From the NCBI GenBank assembly GCA_007121335.1, contig SKLY01000240.1:1-34937 (forward strand): a stretch of DNA of 34,937 nucleotides, in the 5' to 3' direction. Origin of the DNA: Saprospiraceae bacterium. GTDB lineage: Bacteria > Bacteroidota > Bacteroidia > Chitinophagales > Saprospiraceae. A program made the position numbers and the translations under genes. Of the stretch, positions 14,721 to 22,278 are shown in pieces (positions within the stretch are counted from its first letter, which is position 1; each line of letters starts with the position of its first letter). The notes under the pieces are model-generated. The model saw nothing but the letters and a program-made list of their open reading frames with translations, searched no databases and had not been told where the DNA came from.

Positions 14721-15098
14721 TCAAATCGCAATGGCTGATATCTCCACATTGGCGCCCTTTGGAAGTCTGGAAACCTCAACCAATTCTCTGGCCGGCGGTT
14801 GGGTGCCTTTGAAAAACTCGGTATAGACCTCGTTGATACGGGCGTACTGATTGATGTCACGAACAAAAATGGAGCATTTCACCACCCCTTCAAGATCAGA
14901 ATTGGCGGCTAAAAGTACCTGTCGCAAATTTTCCAACACCTTGTGTGTTTCACTTTCAATATCATCTGTGACCATCTGGCCGGTTTGCGGGTCGATGGCG
15001 ATCTGACCGGAGACAAAAGTAAAACCGTTAACCTTAACAGCCTGGCTGTAAGGTCCTACCGGATTGGGTGCCCTGTCGGTATGAATTATTTTCTTCAT
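14721..15098 (-). CDS. ridA: RidA-family enamine/imine deaminase
   Basis: A 125-residue protein of the RidA (YjgF/YER057c/UK114) family, which hydrolyses reactive 2-aminoacrylate-type enamines from PLP enzymes. Family features are PNPVGPYSQAVKVNGFTFVSGQI near the N-terminus, the active-site arginine in CSIFVRDINQYARINEVYTEFF (the R of VRD at about residue 84 or the ring-facing R nearby) and the C-terminal PARELVEVSRLPKGANVEISAIA. The length matches the family. It has its own -7 box just upstream, inside the gap after rpmF. It is cytoplasmic and probably trimeric. Confidence 0.95.
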   Translation of the reverse strand: MKKIIHTDRAPNPVGPYSQAVKVNGFTFVSGQIAIDPQTGQMVTDDIESETHKVLENLRQVLLAANSDLEGVVKCSIFVRDINQYARINEVYTEFFKGTQPPARELVEVSRLPKGANVEISAIAI

Positions 15099-15112
15099 CC
15101 TTCCCTGGGTTG

Positions 15113-15120
15113 CAAAAATA
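15113..15120 (-). promoter_or_regulatory. -7 promoter box of ridA (TATTTTTG)
   Basis: A perfect TAnnTTTG match on the minus strand, 15 bases before the ridA ATG and within the 30-base gap after the rpmF stop. No clear -33 element is seen. It may give ridA transcription independent of rpmF. Confidence 0.45.
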
Positions 15121-15128
15121 GCGGTGGA

Positions 15129-15338
15129 TTAATCAATTTCTACCTCATCTTCTTCATCAAATCCCTTGATCACCATTTTGCCCTTGTAGTACATGTTACC
15201 CTCGTACCAAAATGCTCTGTGAAACTGGTGTGTTTCACCTGTGTTGGGGCAGGTGGCAATTTGAGGAGAAGTGGCCTTGTAGTGCGTTCTTCTCTTGCGC
15301 TTTCTCTGCTTTGATATTCTACTCTTTGGATGTGCCAT
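15129..15338 (-). CDS. rpmF: 50S ribosomal protein L32
   Basis: A 69-residue protein with the universal L32 opening [20 protein letters not shown]. The second half ([20 protein letters not shown]) keeps only one cysteine of the four that bind zinc in C+ L32 proteins, so this is a zinc-free (C-) form. The acidic tail [10 protein letters not shown] is longer than in many relatives. It lies 24 bases after the YceD/DUF177 gene, the usual genomic arrangement, and is probably transcribed with it. Confidence 0.95.
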   Translation of the reverse strand: MAHPKSRISKQRKRKRRTHYKATSPQIATCPNTGETHQFHRAFWYEGNMYYKGKMVIKGFDEEDEVEID

Positions 15339-15362
15339 GACACCTTACTTTTTATTAATTAA

Positions 15363-15896
15363 CTATTGCAATTCTCTCTTGATCTGCTCCCAAATGCCGT
15401 CCATCTCAGTATCTTCTTCTGAATCCGGTTGAGCACCTTCCAGTTTATCCAAAACTTCGAGGTTGCAGGGTTGGGGGTCTTCTTCTCCGCAGTCATACGT
15501 CTTGCTAATTGGCAAACTAAGACAGGCAAACTCGTAAAGATGGTCGGACAGGTCCAACTGGGGAACATCCGGGTCGATGTATATAATTTCATCATTTTGC
15601 TCAGATATTTCCTCCTCCCAGGTCATTTTTACCATCAGTCGATAATCTCCTGTAACCGGTAAATTGATTTTTGCAGTGCACCGGTCGCAGTGACAGTTTA
15701 CAAAACCCCCTATTTCAAAGTCAAAGACCAGCAGAGTCCCTCTGCGATAGAGTTTTACAGTAACTTCGAGTTGGGCGTCTTTGATGGGTGAATTTTCCCG
15801 GTCTTCAAAGAAATCGCTTCCCAAAATGAAGCTCCATTCGTACTGGTCGTTAGCCAATCCTTTGATCGGCAAGATAAATCCTTTCAATTCCAACAT
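15363..15896 (-). CDS. YceD/DUF177 family protein
   Basis: A 177-residue protein of the DUF177 (YceD) family, which nearly always precedes rpmF in bacteria and is linked to 23S rRNA accumulation in plants and E. coli. The conserved central cysteine group is CHCDRC (C68, C70, C73) before the TxxINLPVTGDY strand. The C-terminal half is acidic (EEDPQP and following) and ends WEQIKRELQ. The ATG at 15896 was chosen because a -7 box lies just upstream at 15921-15928; the frame is open for 58 more codons, but that extension would overlap the promoter. The function is a probable ribosome or rRNA accessory factor, by family and context. Confidence 0.88.
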   Translation of the reverse strand: MLELKGFILPIKGLANDQYEWSFILGSDFFEDRENSPIKDAQLEVTVKLYRRGTLLVFDFEIGGFVNCHCDRCTAKINLPVTGDYRLMVKMTWEEEISEQNDEIIYIDPDVPQLDLSDHLYEFACLSLPISKTYDCGEEDPQPCNLEVLDKLEGAQPDSEEDTEMDGIWEQIKRELQ

Positions 15897-15920
15897 AACT
15901 GCGTTGTGTGAATTGGGTTG

Positions 15921-15928
15921 CAAAGATA
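15921..15928 (-). promoter_or_regulatory. -7 promoter box of the DUF177-rpmF operon (TATCTTTG)
   Basis: A perfect TAnnTTTG match, 25 bases before the DUF177 ATG. A TTG lies 23 bases further upstream (complement of 15952-15954). It supports the short start of the DUF177 gene. Confidence 0.55.
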
Positions 15929-16123
15929 CTACAATGTATTGAATTGCATCCCAATGGATTCGATAATAATTTTCAAAAAATAATCCCGGCCCCGTTGATA
16001 TTTTTTTACCTATGTGTAAGCGGTCAAAAATCAACTGCTTATACGCTCTTTTGGCCTTTCCATGAGCCAATTATCAATCGAACTCTAACGATCTGTTGCG
16101 CCCAAAAGTACCAGCTCGGGCCT

Positions 16124-17506
16124 CTAAACCATATTCTCAGGTCTCACCCACTGGTCGAATTGCTCCTCGGTGAGTAATTCCAGGTCCAGGGCAGCCTGCT
16201 TGAGGGTCGTTCCCTCTTTGTAGGCCTTTTTTGCTATTTCGGCGGCCTTGTCGTAACCGATGTGCACATTGAGTGCCGTAACCAACATCAGGCTGTTTTC
16301 CAATTGCTGTTTTATACGATCGCGATTTGGTTCCAGTCCTGCAATACAGTTGTCGGCAAAACTCACACTTGCCTCTCCTATCAAACGAGCAGAAACTAAC
16401 AAATTGTAGATCATAACCGGTTTAAAAACATTGAGTTGAAAATGCCCGGTCATTCCCCCTACGTTCACTGCCACGTCATTCCCTGTAACCTGTGCCATTG
16501 CCATGGTGAGGGCTTCTGCCTGGGTCGGATTAACTTTACCCGGCATGATGGAGGAACCGGGCTCATTGGCCGGAATGTTGTACTCTCCAATTCCACTTCG
16601 CGGTCCTGAGACAAGCATCCGTATGTCATTGCCAATTTTCATAAGTGATGCTGCTGAGGTTTTCAAAGCACCATGAGATTCCACAATGGCATCGTGCGCA
16701 GCCATGGCCTCAAATTTGTTGGGCGCCGATACAAAGGGATAATTGGTAAATTTCGCAATTCGCGCCGCTACCTTTTCTGAATAGCCCTCCGGTGTATTTA
16801 AGCCGGTTCCAACTGCCGTGCCACCAAGCGCAATCTCAGCGAGGTGGGGCAAACTGTTCTTTATGGTTCTCTCGGCATTTGCAATTTGTACAGCAAAAGC
16901 TGATAATTCCTGACCGACTGTTACCGGGGTGGCATCCATAAAGTGGGTCCTGCCAATTTTGACCACATCTGAAAAAGTCTCTGCCTTTCCCTCTATTGTT
17001 TTGCGTAGGTGAAGCAATCCGGGAAGGGTGTTTTCCGATAAAATTCTGTATGCGGCAATGTTCATTGCCGTCGGGAAGGTGTCGTTGGAGGATTGCGATT
17101 TGTTTACATCATCATTGGGGTGAAACAATTTTTTCTCGTCGTCCAACTTTCCTCCTTTGAGTACATGGGCCCGGTTGGCCACCACTTCATTGACATTCAT
17201 ATTCGTCTGCGTGCCGGAGCCGGTTTGCCAAACAACCAAAGGGAACTGGTCGTCGAGTTTGCCCTCTGCTATTTCATCGCAAACTTTTGCTATGGTATCC
17301 GCTTTTTCTTGAGGAAGTGCGCCCAATTCGGCGTTAGTAAGTGCGGCGGCTTTTTTCAAAACAGCAAATGCCCGGATAATTTCCAATGGCATTTTCTGCC
17401 CACCTATCTTAAAATTTTGCAGCGATCGCTGTGTCTGAGCACCCCAGTAAACATCTGCCGGGACTTCCACTAAACCAATGCTGTCTCTCTCTTTTCTGTA
17501 GTTCAT
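16124..17506 (-). CDS. fumC: Class II fumarate hydratase
   Basis: A 460-residue TCA-cycle enzyme that hydrates fumarate to L-malate, iron-independent and tetrameric. The signature [13 protein letters not shown] is at 317-329 (catalytic serine 319 on the mobile loop). [11 protein letters not shown] (185-195) supplies the active-site His188, and [10 protein letters not shown]-type residues ([14 protein letters not shown], 95-108) form the substrate site. The length equals E. coli FumC. The start at ATG 17506 ([11 protein letters not shown]) matches the family; sixteen codons upstream in frame are not family-like. The gene is divergent from the superoxide dismutase gene across about 140 bases. 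A weak -7 box (TTCTTTTG, complement of 17600-17607) could serve it. Confidence 0.97.
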   Translation of the reverse strand: MNYRKERDSIGLVEVPADVYWGAQTQRSLQNFKIGGQKMPLEIIRAFAVLKKAAALTNAELGALPQEKADTIAKVCDEIAEGKLDDQFPLVVWQTGSGTQTNMNVNEVVANRAHVLKGGKLDDEKKLFHPNDDVNKSQSSNDTFPTAMNIAAYRILSENTLPGLLHLRKTIEGKAETFSDVVKIGRTHFMDATPVTVGQELSAFAVQIANAERTIKNSLPHLAEIALGGTAVGTGLNTPEGYSEKVAARIAKFTNYPFVSAPNKFEAMAAHDAIVESHGALKTSAASLMKIGNDIRMLVSGPRSGIGEYNIPANEPGSSIMPGKVNPTQAEALTMAMAQVTGNDVAVNVGGMTGHFQLNVFKPVMIYNLLVSARLIGEASVSFADNCIAGLEPNRDRIKQQLENSLMLVTALNVHIGYDKAAEIAKKAYKEGTTLKQAALDLELLTEEQFDQWVRPENMV

Positions 17507-17646
17507 AGTAATATTATTTTGTTTCTCCGGCTTACAACAAGCCCATTTGTTCATTCAATACCCAATTAATCGGAACAAAAAGCAGTCGTTTCCGTTTTAC
17601 AAAAGAACGATTATTATATTTTTTCACACAAAAAACATTTAAGATT

Positions 17647-18255
17647 ATGGCTTTCAAATTACCTGATCTTCCATATGCTCACAATGCGTTGGAACCACAT
17701 ATCGACGAAACAACCATGAAAATTCACCATGGTAAACACCACGCCGGTTACACGAGCAAATTAAATGCTGCAGTTGAAGGCACGGCGCTGGAAGGAAAAA
17801 ACATTGAGGACATTCTCTCCGGAGTGAGCAAGCATGGAAATGCAGTTAGAAACAATGGAGGTGGATATTACAATCACAACCTCTTTTGGGAGGTTATGTC
17901 GCCAAACGGTGGTGGCAATCCCGGTGGAGAAGTAGCTAAGGCAATTGATGAGGCTTTTGGTTCTTTTGACAACTTCAAAGAAGAGTTTAGTAAAGCAGCG
18001 GCAACCAGATTTGGTTCCGGTTGGGCATGGTTAATTGTTGACAATCATGGAAAACTGGCCGTAACAAGCACACCCAATCAGGACAACCCGCTAATGGACC
18101 TGGCTGATAAAAAAGGTACACCGATTATGGGACTTGATGTTTGGGAGCACGCTTATTATTTGAAGTACCAAAACAAGCGCCCAGACTACATCAATGCGTT
18201 CTTCAATGTCATCAACTGGGATGCAGTGGAGAAAAAGTACCAGGCTGCGAAATAA
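17647..18255 (+). CDS. sodA: Superoxide dismutase, Mn-type
   Basis: A 202-residue Fe/Mn superoxide dismutase that converts superoxide to oxygen and hydrogen peroxide. The metal ligands are H27 (KIHHGKHH), H77 (YYNHNLFW), D164 and H168 (DVWEHAYYL). The second-shell pattern points to manganese: a glycine-rich [11 protein letters not shown] where Fe enzymes carry glutamine, and glutamine in NQDNPL (Q145) as in E. coli SodA. A cambialistic enzyme cannot be excluded. There is no signal peptide, so it is cytoplasmic. A possible -7 box TATATTTT at 17615-17622 (one mismatch) lies about 25 bases before the ATG. A terminator follows about 130 bases after the stop. Confidence 0.95.
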   Translation: MAFKLPDLPYAHNALEPHIDETTMKIHHGKHHAGYTSKLNAAVEGTALEGKNIEDILSGVSKHGNAVRNNGGGYYNHNLFWEVMSPNGGGNPGGEVAKAIDEAFGSFDNFKEEFSKAAATRFGSGWAWLIVDNHGKLAVTSTPNQDNPLMDLADKKGTPIMGLDVWEHAYYLKYQNKRPDYINAFFNVINWDAVEKKYQAAK

Positions 18256-18386
18256 CCGAATAGGTACATTTTACTGACTCTTCGTAAAGTATTTTGCTAT
18301 ACGAGTGTTGATATATTTTCAAATGCACCGGTTGATTTTGCAATCATCGAGATTTTCTGAGAATTAGATAGTAAATATTATTTCAG

Positions 18387-18414
18387 GGAGTGGCGTAAAG
18401 CTGCTCCTTTTTTT
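18387..18414 (+). terminator. Rho-independent terminator downstream of sodA
   Basis: GGAGTGGC (18387-18394) pairs with GCTGCTCC (18400-18407) across a GTAAA loop, giving eight pairs with two G-U wobbles. Seven Ts follow. It lies about 130 bases after the sodA stop, so the transcript has a long 3' tail. Confidence 0.75.
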
Positions 18415-18624
18415 GTCTGTAATTTCAAGGGAGAATTCTATACTTTATTGAGGAAAGTTCCGAAGATATTTTTTCCAGAGGAAACAATTGGAATATACAG
18501 TTGGTGGAGGTGAATTAGAAGAACCCAATTGAATCTCTCGACAGGTCACTAATAATACCATAGGGGGCCTAAATCAAACGAAAAAAAGCTATTGAATGCA
18601 AGCGTCTTGTCCGTGGGATAGATG

Positions 18625-18677
18625 AAAAAAAAGGAGGGAGAAATGACCTTTTTCAAACAAATCACTTCTCCTACTCC
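18625..18677 (-). terminator. Rho-independent terminator of the DUF4920 lipoprotein gene
   Basis: On the minus strand GGAG-TA-GGAGAAGTGA (complement of 18662-18677) pairs with TCATTTCTCCCTCC (complement of 18633-18646). The stem has fourteen pairs, one G-U and a two-base bulge. Eight Ts follow (complement of 18625-18632). It lies about 77 bases after the lipoprotein stop. Confidence 0.8.
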
Positions 18678-18753
18678 CTCTTGCAGATCAATTTCCAGAA
18701 ATTCCTGGGATCCGGAGCATCGTGTGAAACTCCTTTACGTCGTTTACAACAAA

Positions 18754-19296
18754 TTAATGTTCAAGTATTTTTACACCTGAAGCCATGAATTTCAATTCGA
18801 ATTCAGGTTCCGTTATTGCGGCGATTTCTTCAGGGGAAGCACCGGCATCCTCGGCAAAGTGTTGAAGGTCTGCCACACTGGTCCAGTCTTCGTAAGCATA
18901 TCCTTCCATTACCACTTTTCCTCCGCCCAGGTCGAGGGGCATGAAAAAGGAGTAGTCGTGAAACTGCACGAAGATGGATTCCTCAGCGGTACCCTCCTCA
19001 CCATATACATTCATCCAGCAGCCTTTTTTCAGGCATACATCATCCACCCTGGCAATTACCCTGGTGTGAACAGAATCTCGTTCTTGCATTAACTCCATCA
19101 ATTCTTCAAAGGAGATTGCACCCTCCTCGTCGATTTTCTCGCCAAAGTGAACACCGTCTCCTTCATCTTCGGCGCTCATTTCATCGCCTTCCTGGTGATA
19201 ATCATCAGTGGCTTTCTCATCGTTTTCGTAGCTGGTTTCCTGACCACATGCCGCGAACATAAGGGCAAAAATGGCCAACATCATTAAGTTTTTCAT
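18754..19296 (-). CDS. DUF4920 family lipoprotein
   Basis: A 180-residue lipoprotein. The signal peptide MKNLMMLAIFALMFAAC ends in a lipobox with Cys17. A very acidic linker of about 30 residues follows (starting GQETSYENDEKATDDYHQEG). The folded domain (~48-178) matches DUF4920, with RVDDVCLKKGCWMNVYG carrying the conserved cysteine pair, then FHDYSFFMPLDLGGGKVVMEGYA. DUF4920 proteins are found mainly in Bacteroidota and have no established function; the KGCWM motif suggests metal or thiol chemistry, which is inference. The acidic residues after the lipidated cysteine resemble export signals that send Bacteroidota lipoproteins to the cell surface. It has a strong promoter and terminator and therefore stands as a single-gene unit. 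Confidence 0.87.
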   Translation of the reverse strand: MKNLMMLAIFALMFAACGQETSYENDEKATDDYHQEGDEMSAEDEGDGVHFGEKIDEEGAISFEELMELMQERDSVHTRVIARVDDVCLKKGCWMNVYGEEGTAEESIFVQFHDYSFFMPLDLGGGKVVMEGYAYEDWTSVADLQHFAEDAGASPEEIAAITEPEFELKFMASGVKILEH

Positions 19297-19363
19297 CCGT
19301 TTTTTTTTACTATTAAGAGCCCGGTTTTATTAATGCGGGCGATTAAAAATATTATTCAGTCGA

Positions 19364-19394
19364 CAAAGATAGCATCTTTTTGAAAATGTTCAAA
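19364..19394 (-). promoter_or_regulatory. Full Bacteroidota promoter of the DUF4920 gene
   Basis: On the minus strand TTTG (complement of 19391-19394) is followed after 19 bases by TATCTTTG (complement of 19364-19371). This is the canonical -33/-7 arrangement of the phylum. It lies 68 bases before the ATG at 19296. Confidence 0.75.
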
Positions 19395-19486
19395 AATCAA
19401 TACCCTCTTCCGAATAACAGTCTCATGCCCCGTCAATCAACTATTTCTTGTCAATCGGTAGATCGCCGGGCTTCTATTCTTCCTGA

Positions 19487-20365
19487 TCAATGAGTCGTGG
19501 TCATTTTTTGATTGATGGAAAGAACAAAGTCACCAATACCCTCGTGCTCGTCGTCCCATTCTTTTGCATCAGAGGCCATTACTGTGCTTATGTTTACAAT
19601 AAGCAGATCGGGGTTTAATCGCTCCAGGTACCAGATTATGCCCTCTTTGTAATTGGTGTGGAAACTGCCGTTGATGTGGTAAAAACGACTATTCTCATCC
19701 ATGTTTTCATGAATGAAATGCGCCATGGTGGCATCCTTTATAGCCTGGGCATACACGAATTTATTGGCACCGTCCCCATGTGCCATTTCGAGCATCATCT
19801 GGTAGGTGCGCAAATCCATATCTACCTCGATAGGCAAGGGCACCATGTATCGCCTTCCCTCATGTACCGGTAGCGAATCCAGGCCCTCAAATCCTTCCCG
19901 GAAAATGAGGTTGGCGTATCTTCTCGGTACATTGGTCGCAATAAAAGGCAGCCCTCGTTGCCGAGCGTATTCAACCAGGGGCTTGTAATCGGTATCGTAG
20001 TTGCCCCAAAACCGGGCTTCATTATTGAAGTTGTTCTCGCTGATATAACCTGAAAAGTACTCATCCAGGATAAGTTGGTCGTGGGCTTCAAAAAACTCTG
20101 CACCTACCACCAAATTATCTCCATGTTCACCGTAGAGTATCTGTAAAATTTCCCGCTGTAGCCAGTGACAAATGGGGTTGTTATGAAATTCTCCGAAAAA
20201 GACCACATCGGCTTCTTTGATTCTTTCCACCATTTGACCAAAATCTGTCTTGCTGCCATCTCCCTCAAAAAGTTGGTAGGCTTTGAGTTCCTGTGCCTCC
20301 ATTTTTCCGGAAAAAACCATCGCAACCAAAGGCAAAAGTATGGAAATCAATAAAATACGTCTCAT
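19487..20365 (-). CDS. ChaN-family (haem-binding / Tiki-like) secreted protein
   Basis: A 292-residue exported protein with a signal peptide (MRRILLISILLPLVAMVFSG and on to EAQ). It belongs to the ChaN / PF04187 family: GEFHNNPICHWLQ (58-70) is the diagnostic GExHxNPxxH motif, VGAEFFEAHDQ follows, and HINGSFHTNYKEGI near residue 240 supplies the second histidine motif. Campylobacter ChaN binds paired haems and is thought to act in iron acquisition. The wider fold also includes metalloprotease-like Tiki and erythromycin-esterase relatives, so the role here is open. No lipobox is visible, unlike the E. coli-type lipoproteins. A second ATG three codons upstream (20374) is equally possible. A TACCTTTG box lies at 20455-20462. 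Confidence 0.85.
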   Translation of the reverse strand: MRRILLISILLPLVAMVFSGKMEAQELKAYQLFEGDGSKTDFGQMVERIKEADVVFFGEFHNNPICHWLQREILQILYGEHGDNLVVGAEFFEAHDQLILDEYFSGYISENNFNNEARFWGNYDTDYKPLVEYARQRGLPFIATNVPRRYANLIFREGFEGLDSLPVHEGRRYMVPLPIEVDMDLRTYQMMLEMAHGDGANKFVYAQAIKDATMAHFIHENMDENSRFYHINGSFHTNYKEGIIWYLERLNPDLLIVNISTVMASDAKEWDDEHEGIGDFVLSINQKMTTTH

Positions 20366-20454
20366 GGAATACAATTTTTAATGTTAACAAATACAGTCCA
20401 ACTGGCTAATCTCCACATTGGTGGATTGAAACTTTTAGCCAGTTATCGTTTCTG

Positions 20455-20462
20455 CAAAGGTA
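20455..20462 (-). promoter_or_regulatory. -7 promoter box of the ChaN-family gene (TACCTTTG)
   Basis: A perfect TAnnTTTG match, about 90 bases before the start, giving a leader near 80 bases. No -33 element is evident at normal spacing. Confidence 0.45.
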
Positions 20463-20592
20463 AATTAATAAATCCGGGTTTTACAGTTGACAAACTTTTT
20501 ACTGCTGTGGATCCGGGGCAGGAGATAGTCCCTTTACACAAATTTAATAGTGGTAAAACCAGCCAATCTACCTCCAGGCTGTCAATCCTTAT

Positions 20593-20600
20593 TAGCTTTG
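20593..20600 (+). promoter_or_regulatory. -7 promoter box of the APC permease gene (TAGCTTTG)
   Basis: A perfect TAnnTTTG match, 36 bases before the permease ATG, implying a leader of about 30 bases. No -33 TTTG is seen at the expected place. Confidence 0.5.
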
Positions 20601-20635
20601 GGTTTTGTTTTGAAAAGTTTGTTTAGAACCTGCCA

Positions 20636-21925
20636 ATGGAAGAAAAGCGCGGAGAATTAAGACGAGCAATCGGGGTTCCCGGTGCTGTACTGATGGGCCT
20701 GGGTTCAATCATTGGTACGGGGATTTTTGTGAGTATTGCCATTGCAACCCAGGTTGCCGGAAATGGCATCGTAGTCGCGATATTTTTGGCGGGAGTCCTG
20801 GCTGCCTTTAATGGATTGAGCAGTGCACAACTGGCTGCAGCCCACCCGGTAAGCGGAGGGACCTATGAATACGGCTACAAATTTTTGAGTCCATTGCTCG
20901 GTTTTACAGCCGGTTGGATGTTTGTGGTGGCAAAATCTGCATCGGCTGCCACTGCTGTACTCGGTTGCATTGCCTATTTATTTTACGCCTTCGACATTGA
21001 ATCAACCTACAGCGCTTTGGTCTCAGCAGGTCTCGTATTACTGGTAATTGTAACCATTTTGGTAAGCGGTGGTATCAGGCGCAGCAATCGGGTTAATAAG
21101 GTTATCACAGGGGTGACATTGGCAGGTCTGGCGGTTCTCTTATTCGTTGCGTGGTGGAAAAGTGGGGTTCCGGTGGAGCCCTTGCGCGAATTATCGGTGG
21201 ATTTTGAATGGAATACTACGCTTTACGCTGCTGCACTGATGTTTGTTGCCTACACGGGCTACGGGCGAATAGCTACTCTTGGAGAAGAAGTACTCAATCC
21301 CAAAGTGACCATTCCCAGGGCTATTATCGCTGCCATGCTTTTTATCGTGCTGCTTTACTTGCTGGTTAGTCTCACCTCGCTGCATGTAATGGGAGCGGAG
21401 GCTTTTGGCAGGACCATAGAAGGCGATGCAGCTCCACTGATGGCCGTCAGCAGGTTGCTGGGATCCCCCGTGGTCGAGTTTATTGTCACTTTTGCTGCCA
21501 TTACAGCTATGCTGGGTGTTCTGCTAAATCTATTACTTGGTTTGTCGAGAGTAGTACTCAGTATGGCTCGAAGGGGTGATCTGCCCGTGAAGTTGGCTGA
21601 TGTTAAAAAATCGTCCGGCAGTCCCAATGTGGCATTGTGGACCACTGCTGTGATAATCGGTATTTTGGTGGTCAGTGGAGACGTTTTCTTCACCTGGGCT
21701 TTCAGTGCTTTGACGGTCCTCATTTACTACTCGATTACCAATCTGGCAGCCCTTTTTATCCCTAAAGAGTTGCGGCTGTATCCAAAATGGATGGCTGTGG
21801 CAGGATTGGCTGGGTGCCTGTTCCTCGCATATTGGATTGAATCCACCATTTGGCTGTACGGATTGGCTGTACTTTTACCGGGATTGCTCTGGCATTTTCT
21901 CAGGTATAAGTACCGGAAAACTTAA
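20636..21925 (+). CDS. APC-superfamily amino acid permease
   Basis: A 429-residue inner-membrane transporter with about twelve hydrophobic segments. The first helix contains GVPGAVLMGLGSIIGTGIFVS, the unwound GSIIGTGIF substrate motif of the APC superfamily. PVSGGTYEYGYKFLSP follows in helix three. FVAYTGYGRIATLGEEVLNPKVTIPRAI is the conserved helix-six/loop motif (AYTGxxxxxxxxEEVxNPxxxIPRAI). The length is typical. The substrate is probably an amino acid or small amine taken up with a cation; specificity cannot be read from the sequence. It stands alone between the divergent ChaN-family gene and the two-component genes. Confidence 0.9.
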   Translation: MEEKRGELRRAIGVPGAVLMGLGSIIGTGIFVSIAIATQVAGNGIVVAIFLAGVLAAFNGLSSAQLAAAHPVSGGTYEYGYKFLSPLLGFTAGWMFVVAKSASAATAVLGCIAYLFYAFDIESTYSALVSAGLVLLVIVTILVSGGIRRSNRVNKVITGVTLAGLAVLLFVAWWKSGVPVEPLRELSVDFEWNTTLYAAALMFVAYTGYGRIATLGEEVLNPKVTIPRAIIAAMLFIVLLYLLVSLTSLHVMGAEAFGRTIEGDAAPLMAVSRLLGSPVVEFIVTFAAITAMLGVLLNLLLGLSRVVLSMARRGDLPVKLADVKKSSGSPNVALWTTAVIIGILVVSGDVFFTWAFSALTVLIYYSITNLAALFIPKELRLYPKWMAVAGLAGCLFLAYWIESTIWLYGLAVLLPGLLWHFLRYKYRKT

Positions 21926-22278
21926 GGAGGGGTTAGATTTTTGCGTTTGCATTGAGAATTCGATCGAATAAAGCTTTTGCAAATAGCAGTTTTCCAAAAT
22001 ACAGGCGAATCCGGGTGGCTTCAATCCCCTTTCCACTTCATTTATTAACTTTGTCATCAGGATTTGCTGTCCTGGCAGTAAATTGAGACCACTTATGCGG
22101 TCATTTTTGTAAAAGGTAAATCCACCTGCATTTGAAACTCGTCTTTGAAATCTTCGATGAGGTAACAGGTTGCTTTTCCCGCCGGGTAAAGCTTCATTCG
22201 GTTGGGGATTACTTTATTGAGTCCAAAAGTAAAAAGCTTTCAATCCTTCAGGCTCTTCCAGACCAATTCATCCTCCGG
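21926..22278. other. Gap before the sensor kinase, with possible promoters
   Basis: About 350 bases without a clear gene. It holds a perfect TAACTTTG box (22046-22053) and a one-mismatch CATTTTTG box (22102-22109), both pointing at the sensor kinase. The kinase frame stays open back to a TTG at 22132 but has no ATG, and the translated stretch has no family character. Confidence 0.5.
22046..22053 (+). promoter_or_regulatory. -7 promoter box upstream of the sensor kinase (TAACTTTG)
   Basis: A perfect TAnnTTTG match, about 230 bases before the inferred kinase start. No -33 element is seen. The weaker CATTTTTG at 22102 is an alternative. Confidence 0.4.

Larger units (their letters stand above)
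18256..18753. other. Gene-free stretch with two terminators
   Basis: Nearly 500 bases between two convergent genes. It contains a plus-strand terminator (18387-18414) and a minus-strand terminator (18625-18677). I see no credible reading frame, RNA gene or repeat in the roughly 210 bases between them (18415-18624). Confidence 0.6.

Noticed and set aside
15897-16070. N-terminal extension of the DUF177 protein by 58 residues
   Set aside because: It runs through a perfect -7 box at 15921-15928 and lacks family resemblance. The start at 15896 matches the usual length.
20381-20626. An 81-codon plus-strand reading frame between the ChaN-family and permease genes
   Set aside because: No family likeness, and it overlaps the minus-strand -7 box of the ChaN-family gene and the permease promoter. 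It is more likely promoter DNA.
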